From NCBI GenBank assembly GCA_963812475.1, contig CAWEVI010000010.1:1-64000 (forward strand): a stretch of 64,000 nucleotides of DNA. Reading direction: 5' to 3'. Position numbers and translations under genes: made by a program. Below the pieces are notes generated by a model that did no database searches, had not been told where the DNA came from, and saw only the letters and a list, made by a program, of their open reading frames with translations. How positions within the stretch are numbered: position 1 is the first letter of the stretch; each line of letters opens with the position of its first letter. This DNA comes from JAMXLO01 sp963812475 (GTDB taxonomy: Bacteria > Pseudomonadota > Alphaproteobacteria > Acetobacterales > Acetobacteraceae). Positions 22,154-30,319 of the stretch are shown piece by piece.

Positions 22154-22606
22154 TCATGGTGATCTGTGCCATGCGTAAAGAGCATCTGGCTCGCACTCTT
22201 CATTCCCGCATCCGTCTGTCCATTCTACCAGTCGGAAACCCCGTGCGGCGTAGAACCGGATGGCGGTCGCGTTTTTCTGGAACACCCATAACTGCAAATT
22301 TGCATGAGCCTCCATTGCCTTGGACAGCAAAGCGGAGCCTGTGCCACGCGCGTGAAAATCGGGATGCACGTAGAGATGGTCGACCCAGCCCGTTCTGTAG
22401 CTGATGAAACCGATGATATGCGGATGTTGAGCGACCCACATATCAGTTTCCCGGAAGACCCGCTCGCGAAAGAACCTAAGATCCTCCTCGGGTGCATGTA
22501 GCTCAGGCAGGTAGGGCAGGCATGCCTCCCGCGTCGTGCGGAATAAGCGAGCGATCGCTGCCATGTCGTCTACGCGCACGCGCCTGATGGCGAGCCGTTC
22601 CGTCAT
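22154..22606 (-). CDS. GNAT family N-acetyltransferase
   Basis: A 150-residue acetyltransferase. The N-terminus LAIRRVRVDDMAAIARLFRTTRE is a standard GNAT beginning. VDHLYVHPDFHARGTGSALLSKAM contains the acetyl-CoA binding loop (ARGTGS). LQLWVFQKNATAIRFYAARGFRLVEWTDG is the typical C-terminal strand and NATAIRFY motif. The start ATG at 22606 gives the normal family length; the longer open frame upstream is not protein-like. It is divergent from the IclR gene across 119 bp. The substrate is unknown. Confidence 0.85.
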   Translation of the reverse strand: MTERLAIRRVRVDDMAAIARLFRTTREACLPYLPELHAPEEDLRFFRERVFRETDMWVAQHPHIIGFISYRTGWVDHLYVHPDFHARGTGSALLSKAMEAHANLQLWVFQKNATAIRFYAARGFRLVEWTDGCGNEECEPDALYAWHRSP

Positions 22607-22725
22607 GATGCAGCTTCTGTCGGTTCGACCATCGTCGGTATCATGGGTTTTCGCGCTTCGTCTTCTATTGAAGACAGATGTTTCTGATTGAGTTGACCAG
22701 GAGCGGCTGGTAACATATTGTCGTA

Positions 22726-23625
22726 ATGGCAGTCGACGCTCGATACGTGGGACCACAAAGAAGGCCGGAAAGAACATTGCCTGCACGGGTAGCTGCGATC
22801 GAAGATAACCCACCGCGGCCGACCGCGCCCACCAAGTCCGCCGAAATCGCGCAGATCGGTCCGCTCGGAAAACCCGTTGGTGCAGTCGTCGCCGCTGCAC
22901 AGGTTCTCCGCGTGCTGCACGCGTCCGAGCGTCCGCTGAATGCGAGCGAGGTGGCCCGCACGGCGCGCCTGCATCGCGGGACAGCCTATAACATCCTTCG
23001 TACGCTGCAAGCCGAGAGCTTTGTCGGATATGACGAAGCGACACGCACCTACACGGTGAGCTTGCGCATTCTAGAACTGGCCTACGGCGTTTTGCGGCGA
23101 AGCGGCCTGCTGGACATCGCGCGTCCTCTGATGCATGCGGTCTCGGATGCCCACGGCGTCTCGGTCTACCTGTCCAAAGTCGTTGGGCCTTCGTCACTGC
23201 TGCTATTGGATTGGGTGGGCGCCGCCTTCCAACCCGACCTATATGTCACTGTCGGGCGTCCCTCCCCGGTACCGGCCGGAGCATCGGGCATGATCATGGC
23301 CGCGTTCGGCAACAGTAGCCAGGCCGAACTCGAAGCACTGTTCTCGCAGGTCGCATGGTATCAGAAGCCCTCGTTTTCCGAGTTTCTGGCCCGCGTTACC
23401 GAGGCGAAGCAAGCCGGCTTTGCCGTCGATCGGGGGACCATGTTTCAGGGGATCACGCTGATTTCGGTACCGGTTCTGTCGGCGGCATGGGAGCCGTTGC
23501 TGATCCTGACCGGTGCGGGGCGTTCGCACGATCTGGAGGCCGAAGTGTTGGAGCCGCTCTGCCGCGCGATGCAATCGGCGGCTGCGCGCCTGTCCGCGAG
23601 CGTTCGATTACTCCGCCTCGAATGA
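22726..23625 (+). CDS. IclR family transcriptional regulator
   Basis: A 299-residue regulator with an N-terminal winged helix-turn-helix (about 50-110: QVLRVLHASERPLNASEVAR, HRGTAYNILRTLQ) and a C-terminal effector-binding domain (about 125-290: AHGVSVYLSKV, VPAGASGMIMAAF, GFAVDRGTMFQGITLISVPV). The first 45 residues are not typical of the family and the ATG at 22726 lacks a good ribosome site, so the true start may be a later GTG or TTG. It lies 30 bp upstream of the first Baeyer-Villiger monooxygenase in the same direction, which makes it the likely local regulator of the catabolic genes. IclR proteins commonly control aromatic or alicyclic degradation. Confidence 0.9.
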   Translation: MAVDARYVGPQRRPERTLPARVAAIEDNPPRPTAPTKSAEIAQIGPLGKPVGAVVAAAQVLRVLHASERPLNASEVARTARLHRGTAYNILRTLQAESFVGYDEATRTYTVSLRILELAYGVLRRSGLLDIARPLMHAVSDAHGVSVYLSKVVGPSSLLLLDWVGAAFQPDLYVTVGRPSPVPAGASGMIMAAFGNSSQAELEALFSQVAWYQKPSFSEFLARVTEAKQAGFAVDRGTMFQGITLISVPVLSAAWEPLLILTGAGRSHDLEAEVLEPLCRAMQSAAARLSASVRLLRLE

Positions 23626-23655
23626 CGAGAGTGACATCATCGCAAGGAGGACGAC

Positions 23656-25296
23656 ATGGTTGCCTCACAGACGATCACCCGTAAGTCAAAGGCCGAAATG
23701 CAGGTAGATTTCGACGCTGTCGTCATCGGCGCCGGCGTCTCGGGTCTTTACCAACTCTACAAACTGCGGGAACTCGGCCTCACGGTACGGGTATTCGAAG
23801 CCGGCACCGGCGTGGGTGGCACCTGGTACTGGAACCGCTACCCGGGCGCCCGGTTCGATTCCGAAAGCTGGACCTACGGCTACTCGTTCTCGCAGGAACT
23901 GCTCGACGAGTGGGACTGGGAAGAGCATTTCGCCGGTCAGCCCGAGACCGAGCGTTACCTGAACCACGTTGCCGACAAGTTCGATCTGCGCCGCGATATC
24001 CAGTTCAAGAGCCGCGTCGCCGCTGCGCATTACCGCGATAACACGCGCAGTTGGGACATCACCCTCGAAGACGGGCGGTGCTGCACGGCCCGCTTTCTGG
24101 TCACCGCGGTCGGCGTGCTGTCGGCGGCGACGTTGCCGAACATTCCCGGGGTCAAGGATTTTCAGGGTCCGTCGTTCCATACCCATTACTGGCCGAAGCG
24201 GCCGGTCAGCTTCGCGGGCAAGCGGGTCGCGGTGATCGGCACCGGTGCCACCGGCATCCAGACGATCACCGAAGTGGCGAAGACGGCCGGGCGCCTGACG
24301 GTGTTCCAGCGCACGCCGCAGTGGGCCGCGCCTCTGCACAATGCCAGGATCACCAAGGAGGAAATGAACCGCATCCGGGCCAACTACACCGATATCTTCG
24401 CGCGCTGCCAGGAGACCTTCGGCTGCTTCATCCACACGGCCGACCCGCGCTCCGCGCTCGAGGTTACCGAAGCCGAGCGTGAGGCGTTCTGGCAGAAGCT
24501 CTACGGCGAGTCCGGGTTCGGCATCTGGATGGGCAATTTCCGCGACATTCTCGTTGACCGGCAGGCCAACCGGCTGATCTCCGATTTCGTCGCCCGCAAA
24601 ACGCGCGAGCGGGTCAAAGACCCGGTCGTGGCCGAAAAGCTGATTCCGAAAACCTACGGCTTCGGCACGCGCCGCGTCCCACTCGAAAGCGGCTACTTCG
24701 AGGTCTACAACCACCCCAACGTCGAGCTGGTCGATCTCACAGAGACGCCGATCGAGCGCGTTACCCCGACCGGCATCGCGACCAGCGTGTGCGAATATGA
24801 ATTCGACATGATCATCTTCGCGACAGGATTCGACGCAATCACCGGCGCCTTCGACCGCATCGACATTCGCGGCGTCGACAATGTTTCGCTGCAGGACAAA
24901 TGGAGGAACGGCCCGCAGACCTTCCTCGGCATCATGGTCGACGACTTCCCGAACATGCTGATGGTGATGGGTCCGCATGCCGGGCTGGGCAACTTCCCGC
25001 GCGCCGCCGAGTACAGCGCCGACTGGGTCACCGGGCTGATCCGCTTTGCCCGCGACCGCGGCCTGACCCGCCTCGAGGCCACCGCGGCGGCCTCCGTCGC
25101 CTGGACCGATCATGTCATTGAGGCGAGCGAGGGGTTGCTGTTCGCCGAAGTCAACTCGTGGATGACCGGGATCAATCGCAATGTCGAGGGCAAGCAGGTC
25201 CGCCGGATCATGCGGTACAGCGGCGGCCACCCCAAGTTCCGCGAGCGCTGTGAGGCTGCGGCCACGGACGGCTACCGTGACTTGGCGCTGGCTTAG
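23656..25296 (+). CDS. Flavin-containing Baeyer-Villiger monooxygenase (first copy)
   Basis: A 546-residue class B flavoprotein monooxygenase, predicted to insert oxygen next to a ketone using NADPH and O2 to give an ester or lactone. FAD-binding GAGVSG is at 25-30, and GVGGTWYWNRYPGARFD (52-68) is the BVMO-specific segment. The BVMO fingerprint FxGxxxHxxxWP is exact as FQGPSFHTHYWP at 169-180. The NADPH fold is VIGTGATGIQTI. AAGGAGG lies 7 nt upstream of the start. It resembles the cyclohexanone/phenylacetone monooxygenase group. It is followed 30 bp later by the LLM gene and then by a second BVMO. The substrate cannot be read from sequence. Confidence 0.93.
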   Translation: MVASQTITRKSKAEMQVDFDAVVIGAGVSGLYQLYKLRELGLTVRVFEAGTGVGGTWYWNRYPGARFDSESWTYGYSFSQELLDEWDWEEHFAGQPETERYLNHVADKFDLRRDIQFKSRVAAAHYRDNTRSWDITLEDGRCCTARFLVTAVGVLSAATLPNIPGVKDFQGPSFHTHYWPKRPVSFAGKRVAVIGTGATGIQTITEVAKTAGRLTVFQRTPQWAAPLHNARITKEEMNRIRANYTDIFARCQETFGCFIHTADPRSALEVTEAEREAFWQKLYGESGFGIWMGNFRDILVDRQANRLISDFVARKTRERVKDPVVAEKLIPKTYGFGTRRVPLESGYFEVYNHPNVELVDLTETPIERVTPTGIATSVCEYEFDMIIFATGFDAITGAFDRIDIRGVDNVSLQDKWRNGPQTFLGIMVDDFPNMLMVMGPHAGLGNFPRAAEYSADWVTGLIRFARDRGLTRLEATAAASVAWTDHVIEASEGLLFAEVNSWMTGINRNVEGKQVRRIMRYSGGHPKFRERCEAAATDGYRDLALA

Positions 25297-25326
25297 TACG
25301 ACAAGTTAAACGCGACGGAGGGTACG

Positions 25327-26421
25327 ATGGATGTCGGCATGATGATGGTGTTCGCCAGCTACGGCTGGGACGACTGTTCCGACCAGCGCGTATGGGACGA
25401 GGAAATTCGCCTCGCGCGGCTCGCCGCCGACCTCGGCTTCGACTGTCTGTGGTCGGCCGAGCATCACTTCAACGACTACTCGTTCGTCCCCGACAACCTC
25501 CAGCTGATGAGCTATCTGACTGCGGCGTGCCCGAACGTCGATCTGGGCACCGCCGCGGTCATCGTCCCCTGGCACGACCCGTTGCGGGTCGCGGAGCAGG
25601 CGTCGGTGCTCGACCTGCTGAGCAAGGGAAGACTGCGCCTGGGTCTCGGCCGCGGTCTGGCGCGGCGCGAATTCGCCGCTTTCCGCATCAGCATGGACGA
25701 ATCGCGCGAGCGCTTCGACGAAGCGGCGCCGATGATCGTCACCGCATTGAAGACCGGATTTATCGAAGGCGACGGCAAATTCTACAAGCAACCACGGATC
25801 GAGATCCGCCCGCGGCCGCAGCACTCGTTCGATGGGCGTATCTACGCGGTGGCTTCGAGCGAGGATTCCGTCGTGTCCGCCGCTAAGCTTGGCGCGCACA
25901 TGGTGATGTTTGCCGACCGCCCCTGGGAGATGCGGTTGCCGGTCATCGAGCGCGGGCGGGAACTGCACCGACGGCTCCACGGCACCACGCAGCCGCATGT
26001 CATGCTGACCGAGTTCGTCGTCTGCGGCCCCGACCTCGCCGCCTGCGAGGACGAGGCACGGCGATACCAAGGGAAATTTGTCGAGAGTAATTTCTACCAC
26101 TACGAATTCTTGGGGGAACACTTCAAGACCGTGAAGGGCTACGACGCCTACCAGCAGAAGGCCGAAATTGCCCGTAAGGGAGGCCTCGAGGGCGCGGTCG
26201 CCGGCTTCATGCAGGCCGCGAGCTGGGGCACGCCCGACAAGATCCTGCGTGGGCTCGAGGAGCGCCGCAGGCTGATCGGCGATTTCGAGCTCAATGTCGC
26301 CTTCCGCTTTGGCGGCATGCCCTACGAGGTGTCGGAACGCGGACTGAAACTTTTCGCCAAGGAGGTGTTGCCGGTGCTCAAGGCGCAGGGGCCAGCCGAG
26401 GTGAAGGCAGCGGCTGAGTGA
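25327..26421 (+). CDS. LLM class flavin-dependent oxidoreductase
   Basis: A 364-residue bacterial-luciferase-like monooxygenase. DLGFDCLWSAEHHFNDYSF (about 38-56) is the family's strand-2 signature with the EHHF motif. TAAVIVPWHDPLRVAEQASVLDLLSKGRLRLGLGRGL is a near-perfect match to the flavin-binding core of alkanal monooxygenase relatives. The start has GGAGGG about 5 nt upstream. It sits between two BVMO genes (30 and 23 bp gaps), so all three are probably one transcript. A role as a second oxygenase on the same substrate is an inference. No dedicated flavin reductase is seen nearby. Confidence 0.88.
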   Translation: MDVGMMMVFASYGWDDCSDQRVWDEEIRLARLAADLGFDCLWSAEHHFNDYSFVPDNLQLMSYLTAACPNVDLGTAAVIVPWHDPLRVAEQASVLDLLSKGRLRLGLGRGLARREFAAFRISMDESRERFDEAAPMIVTALKTGFIEGDGKFYKQPRIEIRPRPQHSFDGRIYAVASSEDSVVSAAKLGAHMVMFADRPWEMRLPVIERGRELHRRLHGTTQPHVMLTEFVVCGPDLAACEDEARRYQGKFVESNFYHYEFLGEHFKTVKGYDAYQQKAEIARKGGLEGAVAGFMQAASWGTPDKILRGLEERRRLIGDFELNVAFRFGGMPYEVSERGLKLFAKEVLPVLKAQGPAEVKAAAE

Positions 26422-26444
26422 GTACTTCCATAAGGAGTTCCGAG

Positions 26445-28094
26445 ATGCCGGAACGCACCGCGGACATCGGAAGATTTGACGCGATCATCGTGGGGGCCGG
26501 CGTCGGCGGGCTCTACGCGATCCATCGCCTGCGCAAGCTCGGGCTCAAAGTGCGCGCGTTCGAGGCTGGCGATGGGGTCGGCGGCACCTGGTATTGGAAC
26601 CGCTATCCTGGGTGCCGCTGCGATGTCGAAAGCCTGGAATACTCGTATTCCTTTTCTGACGAGCTGCAGCGGGAATGGCATTGGCCCGAACGCTACGGCA
26701 CTCAGCCCGAAATTTTGCGCTACATCAACCACGTTGCCGACCGCTTTGACCTGCGCTGCGACATCGAGTTCAACACCCGCGTCAAAGAAGCCGTCTTCGA
26801 CAGCACGGCAAATCTATGGACTGTAAAGACCGATAAGGGCCACATCGCGACTGCGCGCTACTGCATCATGGCGACAGGCAATCTTTCGACGCCGCGCAAG
26901 CCGAATATTGCCGGTTTGGACAGCTTCAAGGGCACGTGGTACCACACCGGTCAGTGGCCGAATGAAGGAGTCGAGTTCACCGGATTGCGTGTGGGAGTGA
27001 TCGGGACAGGCTCATCCGGCGTCCAGTCGATTCCTATCATCGCCAGGCAGGCGAAGCATCTTTACGTGTTCCAGCGGACGGCCAATTTCAGCCTGCCCGC
27101 CCGCAACGTGCCGATGCCTCCGGACAAGGAGCGCGCGCACAAAGCCGAATATCCGGCGCGCCGGCGCGCCGCTTTCGACACGCCGTTCGGAATTGCGGGG
27201 TATCCGCCGCCGGTCAAGTCCGCGCTCGAAGCGACCGAAGAGGAGCGGCACCGCTCCTATGAGGCGAAATGGACGGAGGGCGGCAGCATCAGCTTTCTCT
27301 ATTCGTACACGGACTTGCTGGTCAACAAGGAGTCAAATGACACCGCATCGGAGTTTGTCCGCCGGAAGATCCGCGCTACGGTCAAGGATCCCAAGACGGC
27401 CGAACTGCTGTGCCCCAACAACCATCCGATCGGCACCAAGCAACTCATACTCGATACCGAGTATTTCGAGACCTACAATCGCGACAACGTCACCCTGGTC
27501 GATATCCGAAGCAAGCCAATCCAGGAGATCACGCCGACCGGTTTGCGCACCGCCGATGCCGAGTACGCGCTCGACGCGATCGTTTTCGCGACCGGTTTTG
27601 ATGCGATGACCGGTGCGATGAAGGCAATCGACATCCACACCGACGCAGGGCTGTCAATACAGGCACAGTGGGAAGCTGGACCACGCACCTATCTCGGGAT
27701 GATGGTGGCCGGTTTCCCCAACCTGTTCATGATCACCGGTCCGCAAAGCCCTGGCGTCAAAAGCCAGATGATCCTGGCGTGCGAGCAGCACGTGGATTGG
27801 ATCGCGGATTGCCTCCAGTACCTGCACGACCGCGGCCTGACGCGCATCGAAGCGGAGCAGGATGCAGAGGATACCTGGGTGCAGCACAATAACGAAGTCG
27901 CTGATCGTACTCTCTATCCTTTGGCCAATTCGTGGTATGTCGGTGCTAATATCCCAGGCAAGCCCCGTGTCTTCATGCCCTATGTCGGCGGCGTCGCCGC
28001 CTATAAGAAGAAATGTGATGAGGTTGCGGCCAGGGGCTACGAAGGGTTTCGATTGGGTGTAGCCTCGGACGAACAGCGGTTTGCAGCAAATTGA
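26445..28094 (+). CDS. Flavin-containing Baeyer-Villiger monooxygenase (second copy)
   Basis: A 549-residue paralogue of the gene at 23656. FAD-binding GAGVGG and GVGGTWYWNRYPGCRCD are followed by the BVMO fingerprint FKGTWYHTGQWP (about 161-172) and the NADPH motif VIGTGSSGVQSI. The ATG at 26445 is preferred because TAAGGAG lies 8 nt upstream; an in-frame GTG at 26418 overlaps the previous gene but has no ribosome site. The two BVMOs differ clearly outside the motifs, so they are probably not a recent duplication and may have different substrates or steps. Confidence 0.92.
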   Translation: MPERTADIGRFDAIIVGAGVGGLYAIHRLRKLGLKVRAFEAGDGVGGTWYWNRYPGCRCDVESLEYSYSFSDELQREWHWPERYGTQPEILRYINHVADRFDLRCDIEFNTRVKEAVFDSTANLWTVKTDKGHIATARYCIMATGNLSTPRKPNIAGLDSFKGTWYHTGQWPNEGVEFTGLRVGVIGTGSSGVQSIPIIARQAKHLYVFQRTANFSLPARNVPMPPDKERAHKAEYPARRRAAFDTPFGIAGYPPPVKSALEATEEERHRSYEAKWTEGGSISFLYSYTDLLVNKESNDTASEFVRRKIRATVKDPKTAELLCPNNHPIGTKQLILDTEYFETYNRDNVTLVDIRSKPIQEITPTGLRTADAEYALDAIVFATGFDAMTGAMKAIDIHTDAGLSIQAQWEAGPRTYLGMMVAGFPNLFMITGPQSPGVKSQMILACEQHVDWIADCLQYLHDRGLTRIEAEQDAEDTWVQHNNEVADRTLYPLANSWYVGANIPGKPRVFMPYVGGVAAYKKKCDEVAARGYEGFRLGVASDEQRFAAN

Positions 28095-28259
28095 CTGGCC
28101 GATGCGATGCGTTGCTCGCGGAGAAGCGCTGGTCGAGGAGATCCGCGGCTTGGACGTGTATTGAGACGATGCACGTGAGGCAGCCAACAAACGATCTTGG
28201 TACGGGCCGTTTGGTTGCGACAGAACCAATGATCGCGCCATCAGAAATGGGAGGAAGTC

Positions 28260-29291
28260 ATGGCGTCAAAGCTTGCACTAGATCCGCGGGTGGATCCCCG
28301 TATCAAGGCAGTGTTCGCCACATTCGAACTTCCGAGGCCGACGAATGTCGCGAGCCGCGAGGAGATTCTCGCGGAGGAGGCAACCGAGTTGGCAACCGCC
28401 AGGGCCGAGGGCATAAGGGCGTTCCTGGATGCCATGGATACGGAACTGACAGCGCCATCCACAGGGCTGAGTCTCCGCACCGAGCGGTTCACCTCCTCGC
28501 CAGACGGCAATTCGGTCAACATCCAGTTCATCCGACCGACGGACGGCAAGATCCTACCGTGCGTGTACTACATTCACGGCGGCGGGATGGCGACGATGTC
28601 CTGCTACTACGGCAATTACCGAGCCTGGGGCCGGATGATTGCAGCGCACGGCGTCGCAGTGGCCATGGTCGATTTCCGCAATGCGGTGCGCGCTTCGACG
28701 GCACCGGAAGTCGCGCCCTATCCGGCCGGTCTCAACGACTGTGTCTCGGGCCTGAAGTGGGTCCACGCAAATGCGGAGAAACTGGGCATAGACACTAGCC
28801 GCGTCATCGTCGCCGGCGAGAGCGGCGGCGGCAACCTGACGTTAGCGACTGGGATGAAGCTACTCAAGGAAGGTGACATCGGCCTTGTCCAGGGCCTCTA
28901 CGCCCTTTGTCCCTACATTGCCGGCGAGTGGCCGCTACCACAGAATCCCTCCTCGGTGGAGAACGAGGGCATCCTCATTAGCGTGCACCACAATCGCGGT
29001 GCCATGGGCTATGGCATCGAGGCATTTCGCGCGCGCGACCCGCTGGCCTGGCCTAGTTTTGCCAAGGGCGAAGACGTCAAGGGTCTACCGCCGGTGGTAA
29101 TCAGTGTGAACGAGTGCGACCCGCTGCGCGACGAGGGCATCAACTTCCATCGATTTCTTATGCAGAACGGCGTGTACGCCCGCTGTCGCCAGGTAATGGG
29201 TACGGTCCATGGCACAGAGATTTTCATCTCGTGCTGCCCGGACATCAGCCGAGACACCGCGCGCGACCTCGTCAGTCTGGCAATGGGTTGA
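28260..29291 (+). CDS. Alpha/beta hydrolase, HSL-type esterase
   Basis: A 343-residue carboxylesterase of the hormone-sensitive-lipase (family IV) type. The oxyanion motif HGGG is at 106-109, the nucleophile Ser188 lies in GESGGG, the acid is Asp287 in NECDPLRDEG, and the catalytic His317 is in VHGTE. No signal peptide, so cytosolic. GGGAGGAAGTC before the ATG is a strong ribosome site. It lies 165 bp after the second BVMO; that gap has an imperfect inverted repeat around 28188-28220. Hydrolysing the ester or lactone made by a BVMO is the natural next step, which makes this the likely pathway partner. Confidence 0.88.
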   Translation: MASKLALDPRVDPRIKAVFATFELPRPTNVASREEILAEEATELATARAEGIRAFLDAMDTELTAPSTGLSLRTERFTSSPDGNSVNIQFIRPTDGKILPCVYYIHGGGMATMSCYYGNYRAWGRMIAAHGVAVAMVDFRNAVRASTAPEVAPYPAGLNDCVSGLKWVHANAEKLGIDTSRVIVAGESGGGNLTLATGMKLLKEGDIGLVQGLYALCPYIAGEWPLPQNPSSVENEGILISVHHNRGAMGYGIEAFRARDPLAWPSFAKGEDVKGLPPVVISVNECDPLRDEGINFHRFLMQNGVYARCRQVMGTVHGTEIFISCCPDISRDTARDLVSLAMG

Positions 29292-29432
29292 TGTGGGTTT
29301 CTTGCGGCTGACCGGCGTTGCGGGGTATCAGCCGGCCGATGTGGCGGATCGTGCTGACGGGCGGATAGCTTCCCGACCACCAGGAGCTGACGGCCTCATC
29401 GCAGGCTTGGTGCCGCCGACTCGGCTCAGACG

Positions 29433-29602
29433 TGACCTGCCACGTTGATACACCGAGGAGCAGATCATCGGCGTTCTGAGTGAGCATGCGGCTGGCCTGA
29501 ATATACGGGGGATGCTGGCGGCCTGGCAGCGCGGCTCTAATGAAGTAAGGCCGCACTCAGCGCATGCCGATACTTTTTTGGGGTTCAGGTCAGCTCAGGT
29601 CA
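29433..29602 (+). mobile_element. Internally deleted IS3-family relic (MITE-like)
   Basis: About 170 bp. From 29449 it reads YTEEQIIGVLSEHAAGL, the conserved N-terminus of IS3-type OrfA, and then directly in the same frame MLAAWQRGSNEVRPHSA, the conserved C-terminus of the OrfB transposase (WxxxYNEVRPHS). Everything between is lost. Terminal repeats remain: TGACCTGC at 29433 and its inverted form TCAGGTCA at 29585-29592, with a second copy ending at 29602. No start codon, since a stop precedes 29449. It cannot encode a transposase. Confidence 0.78.
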
Positions 29603-29855
29603 CAATGGCGGTGGTCTCGAGGTATTATTCCGCTTCGGCTTTCCTCCTGTTTTTCGCAGGCCCGGGGCCGTGGAGCGCGGATGCGGTGCGCGTGCCGGCG
29701 GAAAGGGTTTTGCGATGAATTCGGCCTTGGGGATCGTCCGCCTTACTTAAATCTTTCTCCTCGGTATCGTACTGGGCCGGCACGTGCTGAGCCGGGCGCA
29801 CATGGGCGAGCATCGCGAGTGGTCGATCCCACTGGCGACGCCCGCCCGATACACG
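29603..29855. other. Non-coding stretch between the IS3 relic and the tautomerase gene
   Basis: Together with 29292-29432 this forms the 560-bp gap after the esterase gene. Apart from the IS3 relic nothing recognisable is present. Confidence 0.45.
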
Positions 29856-30083
29856 TCATGCCGCGTGGCGGCCGGCGGCAAGCTCCTTGACGGCCTCGGT
29901 GGTCAGCGGTTGGCCGCCAATGCCCCACTCGCCGCTCGTTACTTCCGAAATCTTCACCCAAGTCACGCCGCGCATGTTCTCACCTTCGATCGCGACCATG
30001 GCTTCGGTCAGATCTTGGATGATCTGGCGCTTTTGCTCTGGGCTGAAGACTTTTTCGATCAGATGGACCTCGATCAATGGCAT
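29856..30083 (-). CDS. 4-oxalocrotonate tautomerase family protein
   Basis: A 75-residue small tautomerase. After removal of Met the catalytic proline is N-terminal (MPLIEVHLIE), the hallmark of the family. KVFSPEQKRQIIQDLTEAMVAIEGENMRGVTWVKISEV is the standard beta-alpha-beta unit and includes the helix and second strand. GGAGGAACACGACG precedes the ATG, fixing the start; a longer upstream frame is rejected. Such enzymes interconvert keto and enol acids in aromatic catabolism. It is divergent from the regulator at 30320 and may belong with the catabolic block to the left. Confidence 0.88.
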   Translation of the reverse strand: MPLIEVHLIEKVFSPEQKRQIIQDLTEAMVAIEGENMRGVTWVKISEVTSGEWGIGGQPLTTEAVKELAAGRHAA

Positions 30084-30319
30084 CGTCGTGTTCCTCCATG
30101 CTGGCCCTCGTCCGAGCGAGGGCACCGGCAACAGCATGCACGGTGCGGCCGATCAAGACTTTCAGACAGCAATGATTTAATCTCCAGAATCTCTTTATAC
30201 GTCCGTGAGACGCCCTTGCTTTCTGGCGATCCCGACAGTCGCTCCCGGGACACAGGGGTGATAATCTTGCCGCGAATGGCGGGCGGCTGCGCCCCGTCCC
30301 AGGCGTTCTTGGCCCGGGC

